Assembly (NCBI GenBank): GCA_905221605.1
Contig: CAJNDS010000613.1
Location: forward strand, 187,501-251,500
Reading direction: 5' to 3'
DNA: 64,000 bases
Source of the DNA: Symbiodinium natans
Taxonomy: Eukaryota; Sar; Dinophyceae; Suessiales; Symbiodiniaceae
The position numbers and the translations under genes are program-made. Shown in pieces: positions 31,008 to 41,079 of this stretch (position 1 is its first letter; every line of letters begins with the position of its first letter). The notes under the pieces were generated by a model. That model did not search any database. It was not told the DNA's origin and saw nothing but the letters and a program-made list of their open reading frames with translations.

Positions 31008-31275
31008 CCCGAAACCCTAATCCAAGTGGATGCTTCGAGACCGTCCGAGTGCTGTTAGCACAAACCCCAAACCCTAAACCCTAAGCCCCAAACCCTAAAT
31101 CCTAAACCCTAAACCCTAAGCCCTAAACCCTAAACCCTAAACCCGAAACCCTAATCCAAGTGGATGCTTCGCGACCGTCCGAGTGCTGTTTGCACAAACC
31201 CCAAACCCTAAACCCTAAGCCCCAAACCCTAAATCCTAAACCCTAAACCCTAAGCCCTAAACCCTGAATCCTAAA
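31008..31275 (+). repeat. Tandem duplication of a 134-bp unit
   Basis: The unit begins CCCGAAACCCTAATCCAAGT and contains GGATGCTTCG(A/C)GACCGTCCGA plus a CCCTAAA-rich tail. The copies at 31008-31141 and 31142-31275 differ at about three positions, so the event is recent. Confidence 0.93.
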
Positions 31276-31559
31276 CCCTAAACCCTAAGCCCTAAACCTA
31301 AACCCTAAACCCTAAACCCTAAGCCCTAAACCCTAAACCCTAAACCCCCCAAAAGCTCGTTTTGCAGCCCTGCAGCTGCAGCCGGACGACGAGGCCGGCC
31401 AAGAGCAGCAGCAGGAAGTCAGTGACTTCAGTACCGATGAGGATGTTCCTTCTCTAAACGGGTTTCGGGGTTTTAGGGTTTTAGGGTTTAGGGTATAGGG
31501 TTTAGGGTTTAGGGTGTAGGGTTTAGGGTTTAGGGTTAGGGTTTCTCTAAACCCGAAGA

Positions 31560-31960
31560 GTATAGTACGAACATTTTTGATATATACTTACCAGGGTCCT
31601 TCCGGGGTTTCCATCAGGATCCTTTTAACAAGGGACTATGTAGAGGAGGGACCCATTTTTCGGGACCTTAGGGGTTTTGGGGGAGATATTAAGGGTACTT
31701 TGGTATTTGGGGGCTGCAAACCCTAAACCCTACCTGCAGCCCAGAAACCTACCTTTTTAGGTTCTGTATTATGATTTCCATATGTCTCCCTTAAAAAAGG
31801 TAGGCTGTTTGGGCTACGAAACCTAGATTCAAGGGACTAAAGGAGGGACCCTTATAAGGCACCTTCGGGGTTATTTAGGAGGTATTTAGGGCTACTTAGG
31901 AGGGACCCTTATAAGAGACCATAGAGGTTGTTTAGGGGATATCCTGGACCCTACACCCTG
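31560..31960. mobile_element. Complex repeat of GGGACCCTTATAAGG type with internal hairpin
   Basis: AGGAGGGACCCTTATAAG recurs at 31832 and 31892, and a related GAGGGACCC at 31648. GCAGCCCAGAAACCTACCTTTTTAGG at 31735 is inverted at 31793-31826. Related words (GGGACCCTTAAT, CCCCTAAACAACCCC) appear at 34400-34530. Confidence 0.6.
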
Positions 31961-32336
31961 ACCCCAAAACCCTAAATCCCATCCCCCGAATACCTAAACC
32001 CCTATACCCCCCAATATTGAACACTCCCATTACAATTTCACTAGAGTATATGGGGCGTATTTCATATCAGGTGGTGGGGGGGGGGGGGGAGGGCATTACT
32101 CCCAATATGACGCTTTGCCTCACGGTAAGAATATCCCAAAGCCTAAAACTTAAACCCCGCCCAGAAATCCTGAGGGTTCGGCGAGGGAAAGGCTAGGGGT
32201 TCGGGGTGTCGGGTGTGACGGTGAGGCAGAACAAGTGTTTCCACCCCCTGGACCCCTGCCGAGAGAACTGGCCACGAGGGGATTCTCCACAGTTTGGGTC
32301 CTGTTTAAGTACCCTGTATGTAACGCAGATTGTACT

Positions 32337-32482
32337 ACTTGGAGGTTCAGGATACTTAGTGCCCAAGTAGACGTGTAGTTAGAACCCACTTTTCAGCCCC
32401 TGAAGTACTCTAATAGGGCTGTGATTGGGTTCTAAGTACAGTTGGGTACTACGGTAAGTACCATGAACCTCCAAGTAAGATT
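32337..32482. mobile_element. Family A MITE-like element
   Basis: ACTTGGAGGTTCAGGATACTTA at the left is inverted as TAAGTACCATGAACCTCCAAGT at the right. The interior contains GTGATTGGGTTCTAAGTACAGTTGGG. Confidence 0.85.
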
Positions 32483-32688
32483 CCTGAAAAGGGACCGCAA
32501 GTGCCCTAAACCCTAAACACTAAACCCTAAACCCTAAACCCTAACCCCCACACCCTGATGGGCTTACTTAGCCCGCCTCGACAAAACCACTTTGCTCAGG
32601 TGCGAGCCTGTTGGAGTCTCCCCCCCCCCCTCCCCACCCCGTGAGTGATACCTGTTACTTTTCTGAGATGCACCTCTCTCTCATGTAG

Positions 32689-33161
32689 GCCATGCACAGC
32701 ATGTTCCAACACTTCTGCAATGCCTTCTCGCTGTTTCGTACAGTCCAGGCGGCGTTTGCGTAAACAGCTCATGGTTTGTCATTTGGCAGTTTCCTGATGA
32801 CACACTCCGACCCACAGGTAATGCCTGCCCCGTGTGCCATACAGCAGGCACCGCTCCAGGCAGTTTGGAATGCTTATTGCAGGAAAGGCAGGCACTGACA
32901 CCTGCGCTGGATATTCCATCGCTCCTTCTTTCAATCTCATTCATTCAATTTCGCAATTGTCTTCGTCCGAATCCTTCGTCCGAAGTGTCCGCAGACTGCC
33001 TGCGTAAACCCCTAAACACCTCAAACCCAGGCCTTCACCTCCTACGGCCGCATTACAATTCGGAGCTGCCAAGGTTCAACTCCTGCTCTGTCTTCTGGGC
33101 AACGGCAAAGTGTATGACCATGGCGGAGAAGACCGCGTTTCCCAGCACGCAGAGCCCGTAG
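32689..33161 (+). CDS. Candidate four-exon 3' gene segment with short introns
   Basis: Exons 32689-32759 (AMHSMFQHFCNAFSLFRTVQ, AAFA), 32790-32817 (FLMTHSDPQ), 32883-33003 (ERQALTPALDIPSLLLSISF, IQFRNCLRPNPSSEVSADCL) and 33031-33161 (LHLLRPHYNSELPRFNSCSV, FWATAKCMTMAEKTAFPSTQ, TAG). Phases agree at every junction (2|1, 0|0, 1|2). Introns are 30, 65 and 27 nt. Donors are GTAAAC, GTAATG and GTAAAC; acceptors TTGGCAG, TATTGCAG and CCCAG. On minus, 33040-33180 reads HYGLCVLGNAVFSAMVIHFA, also plausible, so strand is not secure. Confidence 0.42.
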
Positions 33162-33400
33162 TGCTTCGTAGTCACGCCCATGATCCTCGGATTCCGACAT
33201 ATACGGCCCGGTACCCCAAACCCGAAATACCAAAACCCTCAACCCGACTTGGTACCTACTCTGGGTTTGACCCCAAAGACACATGGCACCTGTGGGATTC
33301 CGAAACCTAAACCCCAAACGCAGCAGAGGGCCTGCTGGATTCGGATGGCTGGTTTGGGTGCTGCATGGTATAGTTCGTGTGGGTACTCTGGCGAACGCTT

Positions 33401-33673
33401 CTAGTATAGGCTCCTGTCAGCTTCTCTTCTCCTGAAGTAACGGAGCACGCATTCTAGATGCCGCCAAACGAAGATGCACCGAAAAAGTTGCCGAAACTTC
33501 TGGTCCTCCACCTTGAACCCAAAACCCAAACCCCTAAACCTTGCACCCTAAACCCGCAACCCTGAACCCTGAACCCAAAAGCCCCTCCAAGACTCAATCG
33601 CGCCAAGGCCATTTTCAAGCACGTGCCATCGATGTAGGCAGAAGGGTCCGAGGAGAGAATCCACAGCCCAAGG
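33401..33673 (-). CDS. Candidate two-exon 3' gene segment
   Basis: Exon 33673-33568 follows a pyrimidine-rich acceptor (ATTCTCTTCCTCAG|) and reads LGLWILSSDPSAYIDGTCLK then MALARLSLGGAFGFR, ending AGG|GTTCAGGG. Exon 33511-33401, after TTCAAG|, reads VEDQKFRQLFRCIFVWRHLE, CVLRYFRRREADRSLY, TAG. Phase 0|0. The donor is a telomere-variant unit and the 56-nt intron is mostly such variants. Aromatic/basic C-terminus; family not identified. Confidence 0.5.
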
Positions 33674-33709
33674 CTGAGGAAGAGAATATACCTAGACGTC
33701 TGATAGTTA

Positions 33710-33828
33710 CTTGGAGGTTCATGGGTACTTATAAGTAGGGTTATAAGTACCCTAAATAAGGTCATGACCATGGTTACGCTACTTATAACCCTACTTATAC
33801 GCACCCATGAACCTTCAAGTAGGGTTTC
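33710..33828. mobile_element. Family A MITE-like element, best copy
   Basis: ACTTGGAGGTTCATGGGTAC at 33710 is inverted as GCACCCATGAACCTTCAAGT at 33809. Inner arms TTATAAGTAGGGTTATAAGT / TACTTATAACCCTACTTATA make an almost perfect long hairpin. No coding content; consistent with a miniature inverted-repeat element. Confidence 0.92.
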
Positions 33829-33943
33829 ACGTTCAGGTACCTATCGCACGGCTTGGAGGCTTCATGGGTAATTCGAACCCAAGTCCACTCAAGGGGCATG
33901 CGGTGCTGAAGGCGAGGAGTATTGGTTTCCTTCTCTTTTGCAG

Positions 33944-34075
33944 CTTCAGGTTGAAGGGTTTAAGGCTAGGGCTTTCGCACTTTTGCACCAGAAATTGCGC
34001 TAGTAAGTTTACAGGCTTCATCGTCAACAGTCAGTAAGGCTGCGGGATCTGCCATAGGTTCACTACAGGAAGAAC
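33944..34075 (+). CDS. Candidate exons with strong splice sites
   Basis: 33944-34002 follows CTTCTCTTTTGCAG| and ends TA|GTAAGT, reading LQVEGFKARAFALLHQKLR. 34015-34075 follows TTTACAG| and ends C|GTGAGT, reading ASSSTVSKAAGSAIGSLQEE. The splice signals are the best on plus here, but the two phases do not join and the gap is only 12 nt, so they may be alternative exons, or one may be spurious. The minus strand is open too (a 91-codon ORF). Confidence 0.35.
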
Positions 34076-34583
34076 GTGAGTATGACGGTCGAGGATTTCG
34101 CACCCACACTGCTTGCGAATTCTCCACCTGCATGGCATCGATAAGATGTGTATTTCTGAAAACAGAGGTCACCCGAACGTACCTCCGAATACGATCGGCC
34201 TTAGATAATGGGAACTGCTCAAAGGGCACCCGAAACCCCAAACCCTAAACCCTGAAACCTTTACCACCACCCCCCCCCCCGGCCAATTTTCCGAAAACCC
34301 CAATCGAAACCGGCATGACTTCCCACGATAAGCGGAGTGCTTTGCATTCAGCAGCTGTGGAGATGCCGGCCATTTGCCTGAACGGGCCACTACCCCAAAC
34401 TTTTAGGGGGTAAAAAGAGGGACCCCTAGAAGGGACCCTTAATCTTATTCCCCTGGAAAATGCCTATAAAAACCTTAAAAAGCCCCTTTGTACCTAAGTA
34501 GCCCACAAATAACCCCTAAACAACCCCTAAGGTCCCTGAACCCTAAACCCTGAACCCTAAGCCCTAAACCCTAAACCCCAAAC

Positions 34584-34627
34584 CTTGAACCCTTGGATGG
34601 GTGCCTCCTTGAGCCCCTTGAAACTTG
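34584..34627 (-). CDS. Candidate exon bounded on both sides by telomere-like splice sites
   Basis: GGGTTTAG| acceptor and AAG|GTTTGGGGTTTAGGG donor enclose 44 nt reading SFKGLKEAPIQGFK. Both boundaries fall exactly at the edge of telomere-type sequence. Confidence 0.35.
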
Positions 34628-34689
34628 CTAAACCCAAAGCCCCAAAGGCACTATACCCCCCCAAACGCATCTTTGTAGGGTGCAGGTTG

Positions 34690-34754
34690 GCTGCTGAAGG
34701 GTTTCGGGTTTCGGGTTTCGGGTTTCGCGTTTCGGGTTTCGGGTTTCGGGTTTA
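34690..34754 (+). repeat. TTTCGGG variant block, about 9 copies
   Basis: Consecutive TTTCGGG units with one TTTCGCG; no TTTAGGG unit until the end. Confidence 0.93.
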
Positions 34755-34880
34755 GGAATTCAAGGCTTCTAGTTTTGGGGGGCCTTAGCGCCCTAAAGCC
34801 CAAACCCTAAACCCTAAACTTTCCCTGAACCCTACACCCCAAAAGACGAAACAAATCAGCTGCTTGCATTTTGTTCTCAG

Positions 34881-34966
34881 CCGCAGTGGATGATGACCAC
34901 AAAGGCAGGCATGGCGGACAGTAAGCAGGGATCTGTGTTGCTCCATCGCCTTGCTCAGTCTTGGGG
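34881..34966 (+). CDS. Candidate exon (PQWMMTTKAGMADSKQGSVL)
   Basis: Excellent acceptor CATTTTGTTCTCAG|. Open to TCTTGGGG|GTTTAGGG, a telomeric donor, or alternatively to GGACA|GTAAGC at 34920. Reads PQWMMTTKAGMADSKQGSVL, LHRLAQSW. The phase of either end does not fit the next plus exon at 35261 directly, so an exon may be missing. Confidence 0.4.
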
Positions 34967-35072
34967 GTTTAGGGTTTAGGGTTTAGGGTTTAGGGTTTAG
35001 GGTTTAGGGTTTAGGGTGTAGGACTTGGGGTCTAGGGTTTAGGGTTCAGGGCTTAGGGTTTGGGGGCTTTAG

Positions 35073-35235
35073 TCTCAGGGTAGTTTCATAAGGGCCCTTA
35101 ATATGGTCCCTTATCCTCCTTTAAAGGGTTCTGATGTATGGGCCCTTATCTTGTGTGGGGGCTCTATAAGGCGTATATAAGGGGTCCCCTTTTACGGGCC
35201 CATACTAAGGGACCATGTAACTACCCTAAGATGCT
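35073..35235. mobile_element. MITE-like inverted repeat (family I)
   Basis: TCAGGGTAGTTTCATAAGGGCCCTTA at the left is inverted as GGGCCCATACTAAGGGACCATGTAACTACCCT at the right. The centre has GGCGTATATAAGGGG. It lies in the intron-sized gap before the exon at 35261. Confidence 0.85.
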
Positions 35236-35260
35236 TGGGGGGACTCAAGGGGCACTTTAG

Positions 35261-35465
35261 CTCTGGACTCCTCCGGGCTTCTTAAAAACTCTCTTTAAAT
35301 GGCTTTTGGTGACTGTATCAAGGTATAGGTGAGCGTATGCAACCCTAAGATTCCTATTCTACTCTACGGAGTCTCGATGGTGGTCGGGTGGCGGGACAGA
35401 AGGCGTTGGGGGAGCAAAGGTTCGGATTTGAAGCGTCTCTGCCGATGCATAGGCTTGTAAATTGA
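35261..35465 (+). CDS. Candidate two-exon 3' gene segment
   Basis: Exon 35261-35328 follows CACTTTAG| and reads LWTPPGFLKTLFKWLLVTVS then RY, donor ATAG|GTGAGC. Exon 35372-35465, after CTACGGAG|, reads LDGGRVAGQKALGEQRFGFE, ASLPMHRLVN, TGA. The phase joins 2|1 to Ser. The intron is 43 nt with a pyrimidine-rich 3' half. Hydrophobic helix then charged tail. The minus ORF of 61 residues over exon 2 was rejected in favour of this two-exon fit. Confidence 0.5.
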
Positions 35466-36146
35466 AATTGCGCGGTCTGAGGGTTTTCGGGGAAGCTCCG
35501 GGTCAAGACTTAGGGTTGAAAAGGGTTTGTAGCTGTGCTGGAGGGCCAAATGGGGCTTTCCGAAATTAGGGGTACCTTGTTGGGGTCCTTGTTCTAAAAA
35601 GTCCTACAATTTGGGGGTCTAGGGTTTAGGGTTTAGGGTTTAGGGTTTAGGGTTTAGGGTTTAGGGTTTAGGGTTTAGGGTTTAGGGTTCAGGGCCCCTG
35701 ATTTTCCCAAACCCCCAAGTGTCTCGCCCTTAGAGGCAAGGCGCACGGCACCCGATCCGCCCAACAGCCACTGCCCCTGGAGCAGCAAGGCCCGATACAG
35801 CGACACCACCAGGAAAAACACGGTCATCTTCCTGAGATAAGCCCTCTCAGACCCTAAACCCCTCAACCTTAAAACCCTAAACCTTAAAGCCCTAAAACCC
35901 TAAAACCCTAAACCCTAAACCCTAAAACCCTAACCGTAGACCCCAAAACCTTAGCCCTAAACCCTAAACCCTAAACCCTAAACCCTAAGCCTTAAAGCCC
36001 GAAGATGAGGAGTCGGTAGCCTACAATGGTTTCGGGAGTACGGGGTTGCCCGGGCTCCGGAACAGCGAAGCCACTGTTGATCCCACCTAAGGTTAGGGTT
36101 TAGGGTTTAGGGTTTAGGGTTTAGGGTTTAGGGTTTAGGGTTTAGA

Positions 36147-36203
36147 GCTTAGGGCTTAGGGCTTAGGGCTTAGGGCTTAGGGCTTAGGGCTTAGGGCTTA
36201 AGG
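36147..36203 (+). repeat. TTAGGGC variant block, 8-9 copies
   Basis: Follows a TTTAGGG array at 36096-36146; one T-to-C variant is amplified. Confidence 0.93.
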
Positions 36204-36294
36204 CCGAAAGGGCTTGGGGCTTAGGCGTCAAGGTTTAGATCGAAACTTCAACCTCGCAGCCTCCGATCCTGCGCCCCAAAAGCCTTGCTAAGTC

Positions 36295-36402
36295 TAGGGG
36301 CCCAAAAATCCCACGTATACCTAAGGATCCTACAACAGGTCCAACCCCAGTAGCAGGATCCTTATGTCTACGTGGCTTTTGGGCCCCGAAAACTCACCAC
36401 CA
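36295..36402. mobile_element. MITE-like inverted repeat (family J)
   Basis: GGGGCCCAAAAATCCCACGTATACCTAAGGATCC at the left is inverted as AGGATCCTTATGTCTACGTGGCTTTTGGGCCCC at the right, about 85 percent paired, around a 25-bp loop. Confidence 0.9.
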
Positions 36403-36956
36403 AGCTTCACAGAGATGTTGTCGAGGGTCCTGGGCGTGGAACAACTCTTGCAGGTTGAGGGGTGAGGCTCCAGTAAAACTGGGGCCTCCGAACTGTAAAC
36501 CCAAAACCCTAAACCCAAACCCTAAACCCCAAACCCTAAACCGTAAACCCTAAACCCGAAACCCTAGCCCTAAACCCTAAACCCTAAGCAGCGCAGGCCT
36601 TCGCACGCGGCTCGCGCAAGGATCAGCAGACATGTTGAGAAGTCAGCGATAACCCTTAGCCCTGAACCCCACTGTAGGGAAGTGATCTGGCCTTCACTAT
36701 AGGCAGGTATACAAGGGGTATATAAGGGGTACCCTAGTTAAGGGCTCAGGGTTTAGGGCTGGAGTTTGGGGCTTCCACCGTGCCCCCAAACATCGCATAG
36801 GGTTCCGGGTTTAGAATTACAGGGTTATAGGGTTCCTCGGGTTCTAGGGTTAGGGGTTTTGGGGATATAGGGTTATAGGTTTATACACCCCGTACTTTGT
36901 ATATATAGAGACATGAAGTCACCCTAAACCCTAAACCCTAAGCCCTAAGCCCTGAG

Positions 36957-37095
36957 CCCTAAACCCTAAACCCTAAACCCTAAACCCTAAACCCTAAACC
37001 CTAAACCCTAAACCCTAAACCCTAAACCCTAAACCCTAAACCCTAAACCTTAAACCCAAACCCTAAACCCTAAACCCTAAACCCTAAACCGTGAC
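36957..37095 (-). repeat. CCCTAAA array, about 19 copies
   Basis: Heptamers with two short breaks; ends just before a family A element. Confidence 0.95.
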
Positions 37096-37127
37096 CACCA
37101 GCGTTCTTCCTCCTTGGCTTGCTTGGA

Positions 37128-37296
37128 GGTTCAGGGTACTTACTGTAGTAACCCAATCATAGCTGGTTTACGGTTTAGGGTTTAGGTTTTAGGGTTGAGG
37201 GTTTAGGGTTTAGGGTTTCGGGTGTAGGGGCCTTTATCAGTGGGTTATAACGACACATATAGTTGGGTTATAAGTACCCTGAACCTCCAAGTGGGG
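37128..37296. mobile_element. Family A element containing TTTAGGG repeats
   Basis: CTTGGAGGTTCAGGGTACTTACTG at the left is inverted as TTATAAGTACCCTGAACCTCCAAG at the right. About six TTTAGGG-type units (37171-37225) sit asymmetrically inside. Confidence 0.85.
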
Positions 37297-37567
37297 TGGT
37301 GAGGAGGGTAGGAGGCATTCCAGCCGCGCTTCGTGTAGAAGCGGTCCGCGACCTCGTGCCTAGGGAGCTTCTGACGAAGCCAGGGCCCTAAACCCTAAAC
37401 CCCAAAGCCTAAACCCGAAACCCTAAACCCAAAAAAAAACCCTTTAACTTAACAACCCTAGAGCACGCTGGTAGGAGTTAGCCTTCACAGACCCTAAACC
37501 CCTAGATCGCGAGTTTCGGGGGCTTTGAGGTTCCCAACCCTAAACCCCAAACTGTGGGGCCCAAACC

Positions 37568-37737
37568 CTTCCTGGTAGCCAAGTAAGCATATTAATGGCA
37601 TGTTATAACAAGGGCTCCCTGTTTGGGGTTGGTAACTTTATCAGGGAAACCCTAAGCCCAAAACCCTAAACCCTAAGCCCTAAACCCTAAACCCTAAACC
37701 CTAGAAAAGAGAAAAGGGTACCACTGGGCCACGAAGT
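37568..37737. mobile_element. Family C element interrupted by CCCTAAA repeats
   Basis: GGTAGCCAAGTAAGCATATT at the left and GGGTACCACTGGGCCACGAAG at the right. Compared with 44166-44272, the interior between GGGAAACC and GAAAAGGG carries about seven extra CCCTAAA/CCCTAAG units (37649-37703). Confidence 0.85.
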
Positions 37738-37744
37738 GCTGTAG

Positions 37745-37845
37745 TCGGACGTCATCTTGGTGTTTCGCGCCATGGAGGCCGCTCTGCTGCAGAAGGCTCG
37801 CCAAGAAGGCTCCGGCGTCCTTGTAGCCTGTTGTGAGGCTACAAG
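37745..37845 (+). CDS. Candidate exon, 33 codons
   Basis: GCTGTAG| acceptor and ACAAG|GTTTTG donor. Reads SDVILVFRAMEAALLQKARQ, EGSGVLVACCEATR. It begins directly after the family C element, which supplies the upstream intron sequence. The minus strand is open as well. Family unknown. Confidence 0.4.
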
Positions 37846-38734
37846 GTTTTGGGGTTTTGGGGGGTTGAGAGTTGGAGGCCTTCGGGGTTCGTGGGGTTCG
37901 TAGGGTTTAGGGTTTAGGGTTTAGGGTTTAGGGTTTAGGGTTTAGGGTTTAGGGTTTAGGGTTTAGGGTTTAGGGTTTAGGGTTTAGGGTTTAGGGTTTT
38001 ATGGTTTTAGGGTTTTAGGGTTTAGGGCTTAGGGTTTAGCGGGCTGCGGGTCTCCGAAGGTTAGGCTCTCGGCTGGAGAGGGGTCTGCTGCGCTGGCTAC
38101 ATCTCTAAACCAAAAGCCGAAACCCTGAACCTGAAGCCGCGAAACCCTAAACCCTGAACCCTGAACCCTATAAACCCTGATCCGGAAACGCTCTTCGTCT
38201 TTACTCTTTTGGCGGAAAGGGAGGGGGGGAGGAGTTAGAGTTTGGGGGGTGTAGGTTTAGGGTTTATCTAATTCGACATCGCACACGCTTCTTAGGTAAG
38301 ACAGCACCCTAAACCCTAAACCCTAAACCCTAAACCCTAAACCCTAAACCCTAAACCCTAAACCCTAAACCCTTGGTCGGAGTTGGTGAAATTATCTGAC
38401 AAAATGGCCGCTCTTTGGGCGCAAGAAACCTAAGAAACGCGTTCCCAAGAAACATGCGAAGAGCACTATCAACATGCCTAGGGTTTAGGGTTTAGGGTTT
38501 CGGGTTGAGGATTTAGGGTTTAGGTCTTATTGGCTGTTTTCCACGCCAGTAGCCCATCAGGATGCATGAGGCCAATCGGGTCTCTTAGCCTTTTCTCCAT
38601 GACAACGCGACGGATTTTCTTACGAAACGTGATCATGTTTAGTAGTGCGTAGAGCCCAAGAACAGTCGCAGAGCGTTTTTCAAGCTTAGGGCTCTAAACC
38701 CTAAACCCTAAGACCTAAACCCTAAACCCTAAAC

Positions 38735-38857
38735 CGGAGGGGCTTCTGGCCTTTGGAGACCCAGAGAATCAGCGACAGGAGAGCAGCTCCCTCCAGCAGG
38801 AAGAGTGCAGGGAAGAGGAGCTGCTGAAACTCCATGGCAAGCGCAGGCAAGTTACGG
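38735..38857. CDS. Candidate exon, strand undecided
   Basis: Plus reads EGLLAFGDPENQRQESSSLQ, QEECREEELLKLHGKRRQVT and ends |GTTTAGGG. Minus reads MEFQQLLFPALFLLEGAALL, SLILWVSKGQKPLR, starting at an ATG in the good context GCCATGG and also ending |GTTTAGGG at the other edge. The arrays on both sides point outward, so both strands have telomeric donors. I lean to the minus reading (a signal-anchor start) but cannot decide. Confidence 0.35.
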
Positions 38858-39000
38858 TTTAGGGTTTAGGGTTTAGGGTTTAGGGTTTAGGGTTTAGGGT
38901 TTAGGGTTTAGGGTTTAGGGTGTAGGGTTTAGGGTTTAGGGTTTAGGGTTCAGGGTTTAGGGTTTTAGGGTTAGGGTTTAGGGTTTAGGGTCCTAGACCA
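38855..39000 (+). repeat. TTTAGGG array, about 18 copies with variants
   Basis: Heptamers with TGTAGGG, TTCAGGG and TTTTAGGG variants. Confidence 0.95.
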
Positions 39001-39202
39001 CTTTAAGGTTTCGTGTTGCTTGAGTTCTGTGATTTGGTTCAACATCCCACCGAGTTCCTCCGATTTTGCTGAGACTGGTGCATGTTCTCAGTGTAGTTCG
39101 TGGCACTGCTATACAGAGGGCTGTGATATTTAATTCGACCGGCCCCAATGTGTGCCCGACAAACGTGAATCTTGAATGAGCCCACAAGCTACGCGAAGAC
39201 AC

Positions 39203-39365
39203 GGCTTAGGGTTTAGGGTTTAGGGTTTAGGGTTTAGGGTTTAGGGTTTAGGGTTTAGGGTTTAGGGTTTAGGGTTTAGGGTTTAGGGTTTAGGGTTTAG
39301 GGTTTGGGGTTTGGGGTTTGGGGTTTAGGGTTTCGGGTTTAGGGTTTAGGGTTTAGGATTCAGGG
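39203..39365 (+). repeat. TTTAGGG array, about 20 copies, TTTGGGG at its end
   Basis: Near-perfect run from 39206; three TTTGGGG units at 39301-39321. The short segment 39001-39200 between this and the previous array shows no convincing exon. Confidence 0.95.
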
Positions 39366-39669
39366 TTTACGGCTTTCAACCCCCACACCTGAACCCTAGA
39401 CCAGTTCGCGATGACCGCACCCATGGCCTGTTACGCTCCAGCTCCCTCCAGAACGACCTCCGCTTACCCCTAAACCCTTGACCCTAGACCCTAAACCCTA
39501 AACCCTGAACCTCATACCCTAAACCCTCAACAACTGCAACTACATGTAGGGGTTTCTCAAAAATTGCGGCCACTTATTGGGGGTCCTACATGCAGAGCCT
39601 GATATGTAGTGCAACAAGCGCCGGAATGAAACGCAGGTCGGGTGTGGTTGAAGTTTAAACCCTGAGCCT

Positions 39670-39812
39670 GAAACCCTAAACCCTAAACCCTAAACCCTAA
39701 ACCCTAAACCCTAAACCCTAAACCCTAAACCCTAAACCCTAAACCCTAAACCCTAAACCCTAAACCCTAAACCCTAAACCCTAAACCCTAAACCCTAAAC
39801 CCTAAACCCTAA
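39670..39812 (-). repeat. CCCTAAA array, about 20 copies
   Basis: Perfect heptamers over about 140 bp. Confidence 0.96.
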
Positions 39813-39904
39813 GCGGGGCTTATCCCCCCGGCTCTTCTCTGCAAGTACTTGAGCCGGAGTTCTAGAACCAAAACCTTAAACCCTAAACCCTAAACCCTAC
39901 CCCC

Positions 39905-40410
39905 CAAATAAACAAGCAAATAAATAAATAACAATATGTATATATATATATATATATATATAATAATAATACTGATACTAGTAATAATAAATAATCATCA
40001 TAATCATACATAATAATAACAATAATAACAATAATAGTAATAATAATAGTCACATCATCATAATACTAATTTATAATAATAATCAGAATGAGAAGAAGAC
40101 AATAGAATAAAAAAAGAAGAAAAAGAAAACAAAAAAAACTAAACACAACAAAAAACAAAATAAAGTCAATATAAAACAAACAACATAGAACAATATCATA
40201 AAATGAAAACACATAAAATAATGAAGAAAGAAAGGAAAATCTAAACCAAAAAATGGAAATGAAAATGAAAAAATAAACTAAACAAATAAAATTATGAAAA
40301 ATAGAAATAAACATTAAAATCAAACACATGAAAACATAAAAATGACAAAAAAAGAATGAACATAAAAATGAAAATAACATAAAACAAAACATAAAAATAG
40401 AACTAAACAT

Positions 40411-40441
<31 letters not shown>

Positions 40442-40450
40442 ACATACACA
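39905..40450. repeat. AT-rich low-complexity island
   Basis: (TA)n, ATAATAATAAT, AAAATAAA and (AAAT)n tracts extend over about 540 bp, in sharp contrast to the GC-balanced surroundings. The minus-strand 138-residue ORF (FYVFSFYDIVLCCLFYID...) is Phe/Tyr/Leu low complexity from this composition and is not a gene. Confidence 0.93.
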
Positions 40451-41079
40451 AAATGAAGGACAAAATCCCAAACAAAGAGCAACCACCCCGATGATGGTTT
40501 TCACCGGACAAGAGATCGTCTGCAAGGCTCCGCCCAACATCCGAGCTCAGCGGCCTACTGCTTTGGTCGTCTCGTTTTTTGTAGGCTTGCGGACTTTTGG
40601 GGCTTGATAAGCCTTTAAGGTTTAGGGTTTAAGGTTTAGGGTTTGAGGTGGGACTTGAGGTGGGGAGCCTCTTGTACAGTTCACAGTTTAGGGTTTAGGG
40701 TTGAGGGTTTAGGGTTTGGGGCTAGGGTTTCGGGCAGACCCAAACCGAAACCCTAACAGGGTTCAGGAGGGCTCCCTAAGCCCTAACTGGCTCTTGTAGC
40801 TAACGTATCTCATGATGAAGCACCAAAACCTGAAGATCTCCCTTGCAGGCTCCCAAAAAGCTTTCGGGTTAAATGGTCAGAGGGTTTAGGGTTTAGGGTT
40901 TAGGGTTTAGGGTTTAGGGTTTTAGGGTTTAGGGTTTAGGGTTTAGGGTTTTAGGGTTTAGGGTTTTAGGGTTTAGGGTTTAGGGTTTCGGGTGTAGGGT
41001 GTAGGGTGTCGGGTGCGGAGAGGGAAGCCCAAAGCCTCAGCCCTTCCACCCCCTGGACCCTCAGAGGCCTCAAAGCGCA

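Noticed and set aside
39905-40512. 138- and 63-codon minus ORFs rich in Phe, Tyr and Leu
   Set aside because: Low-complexity AT island; composition artefact.
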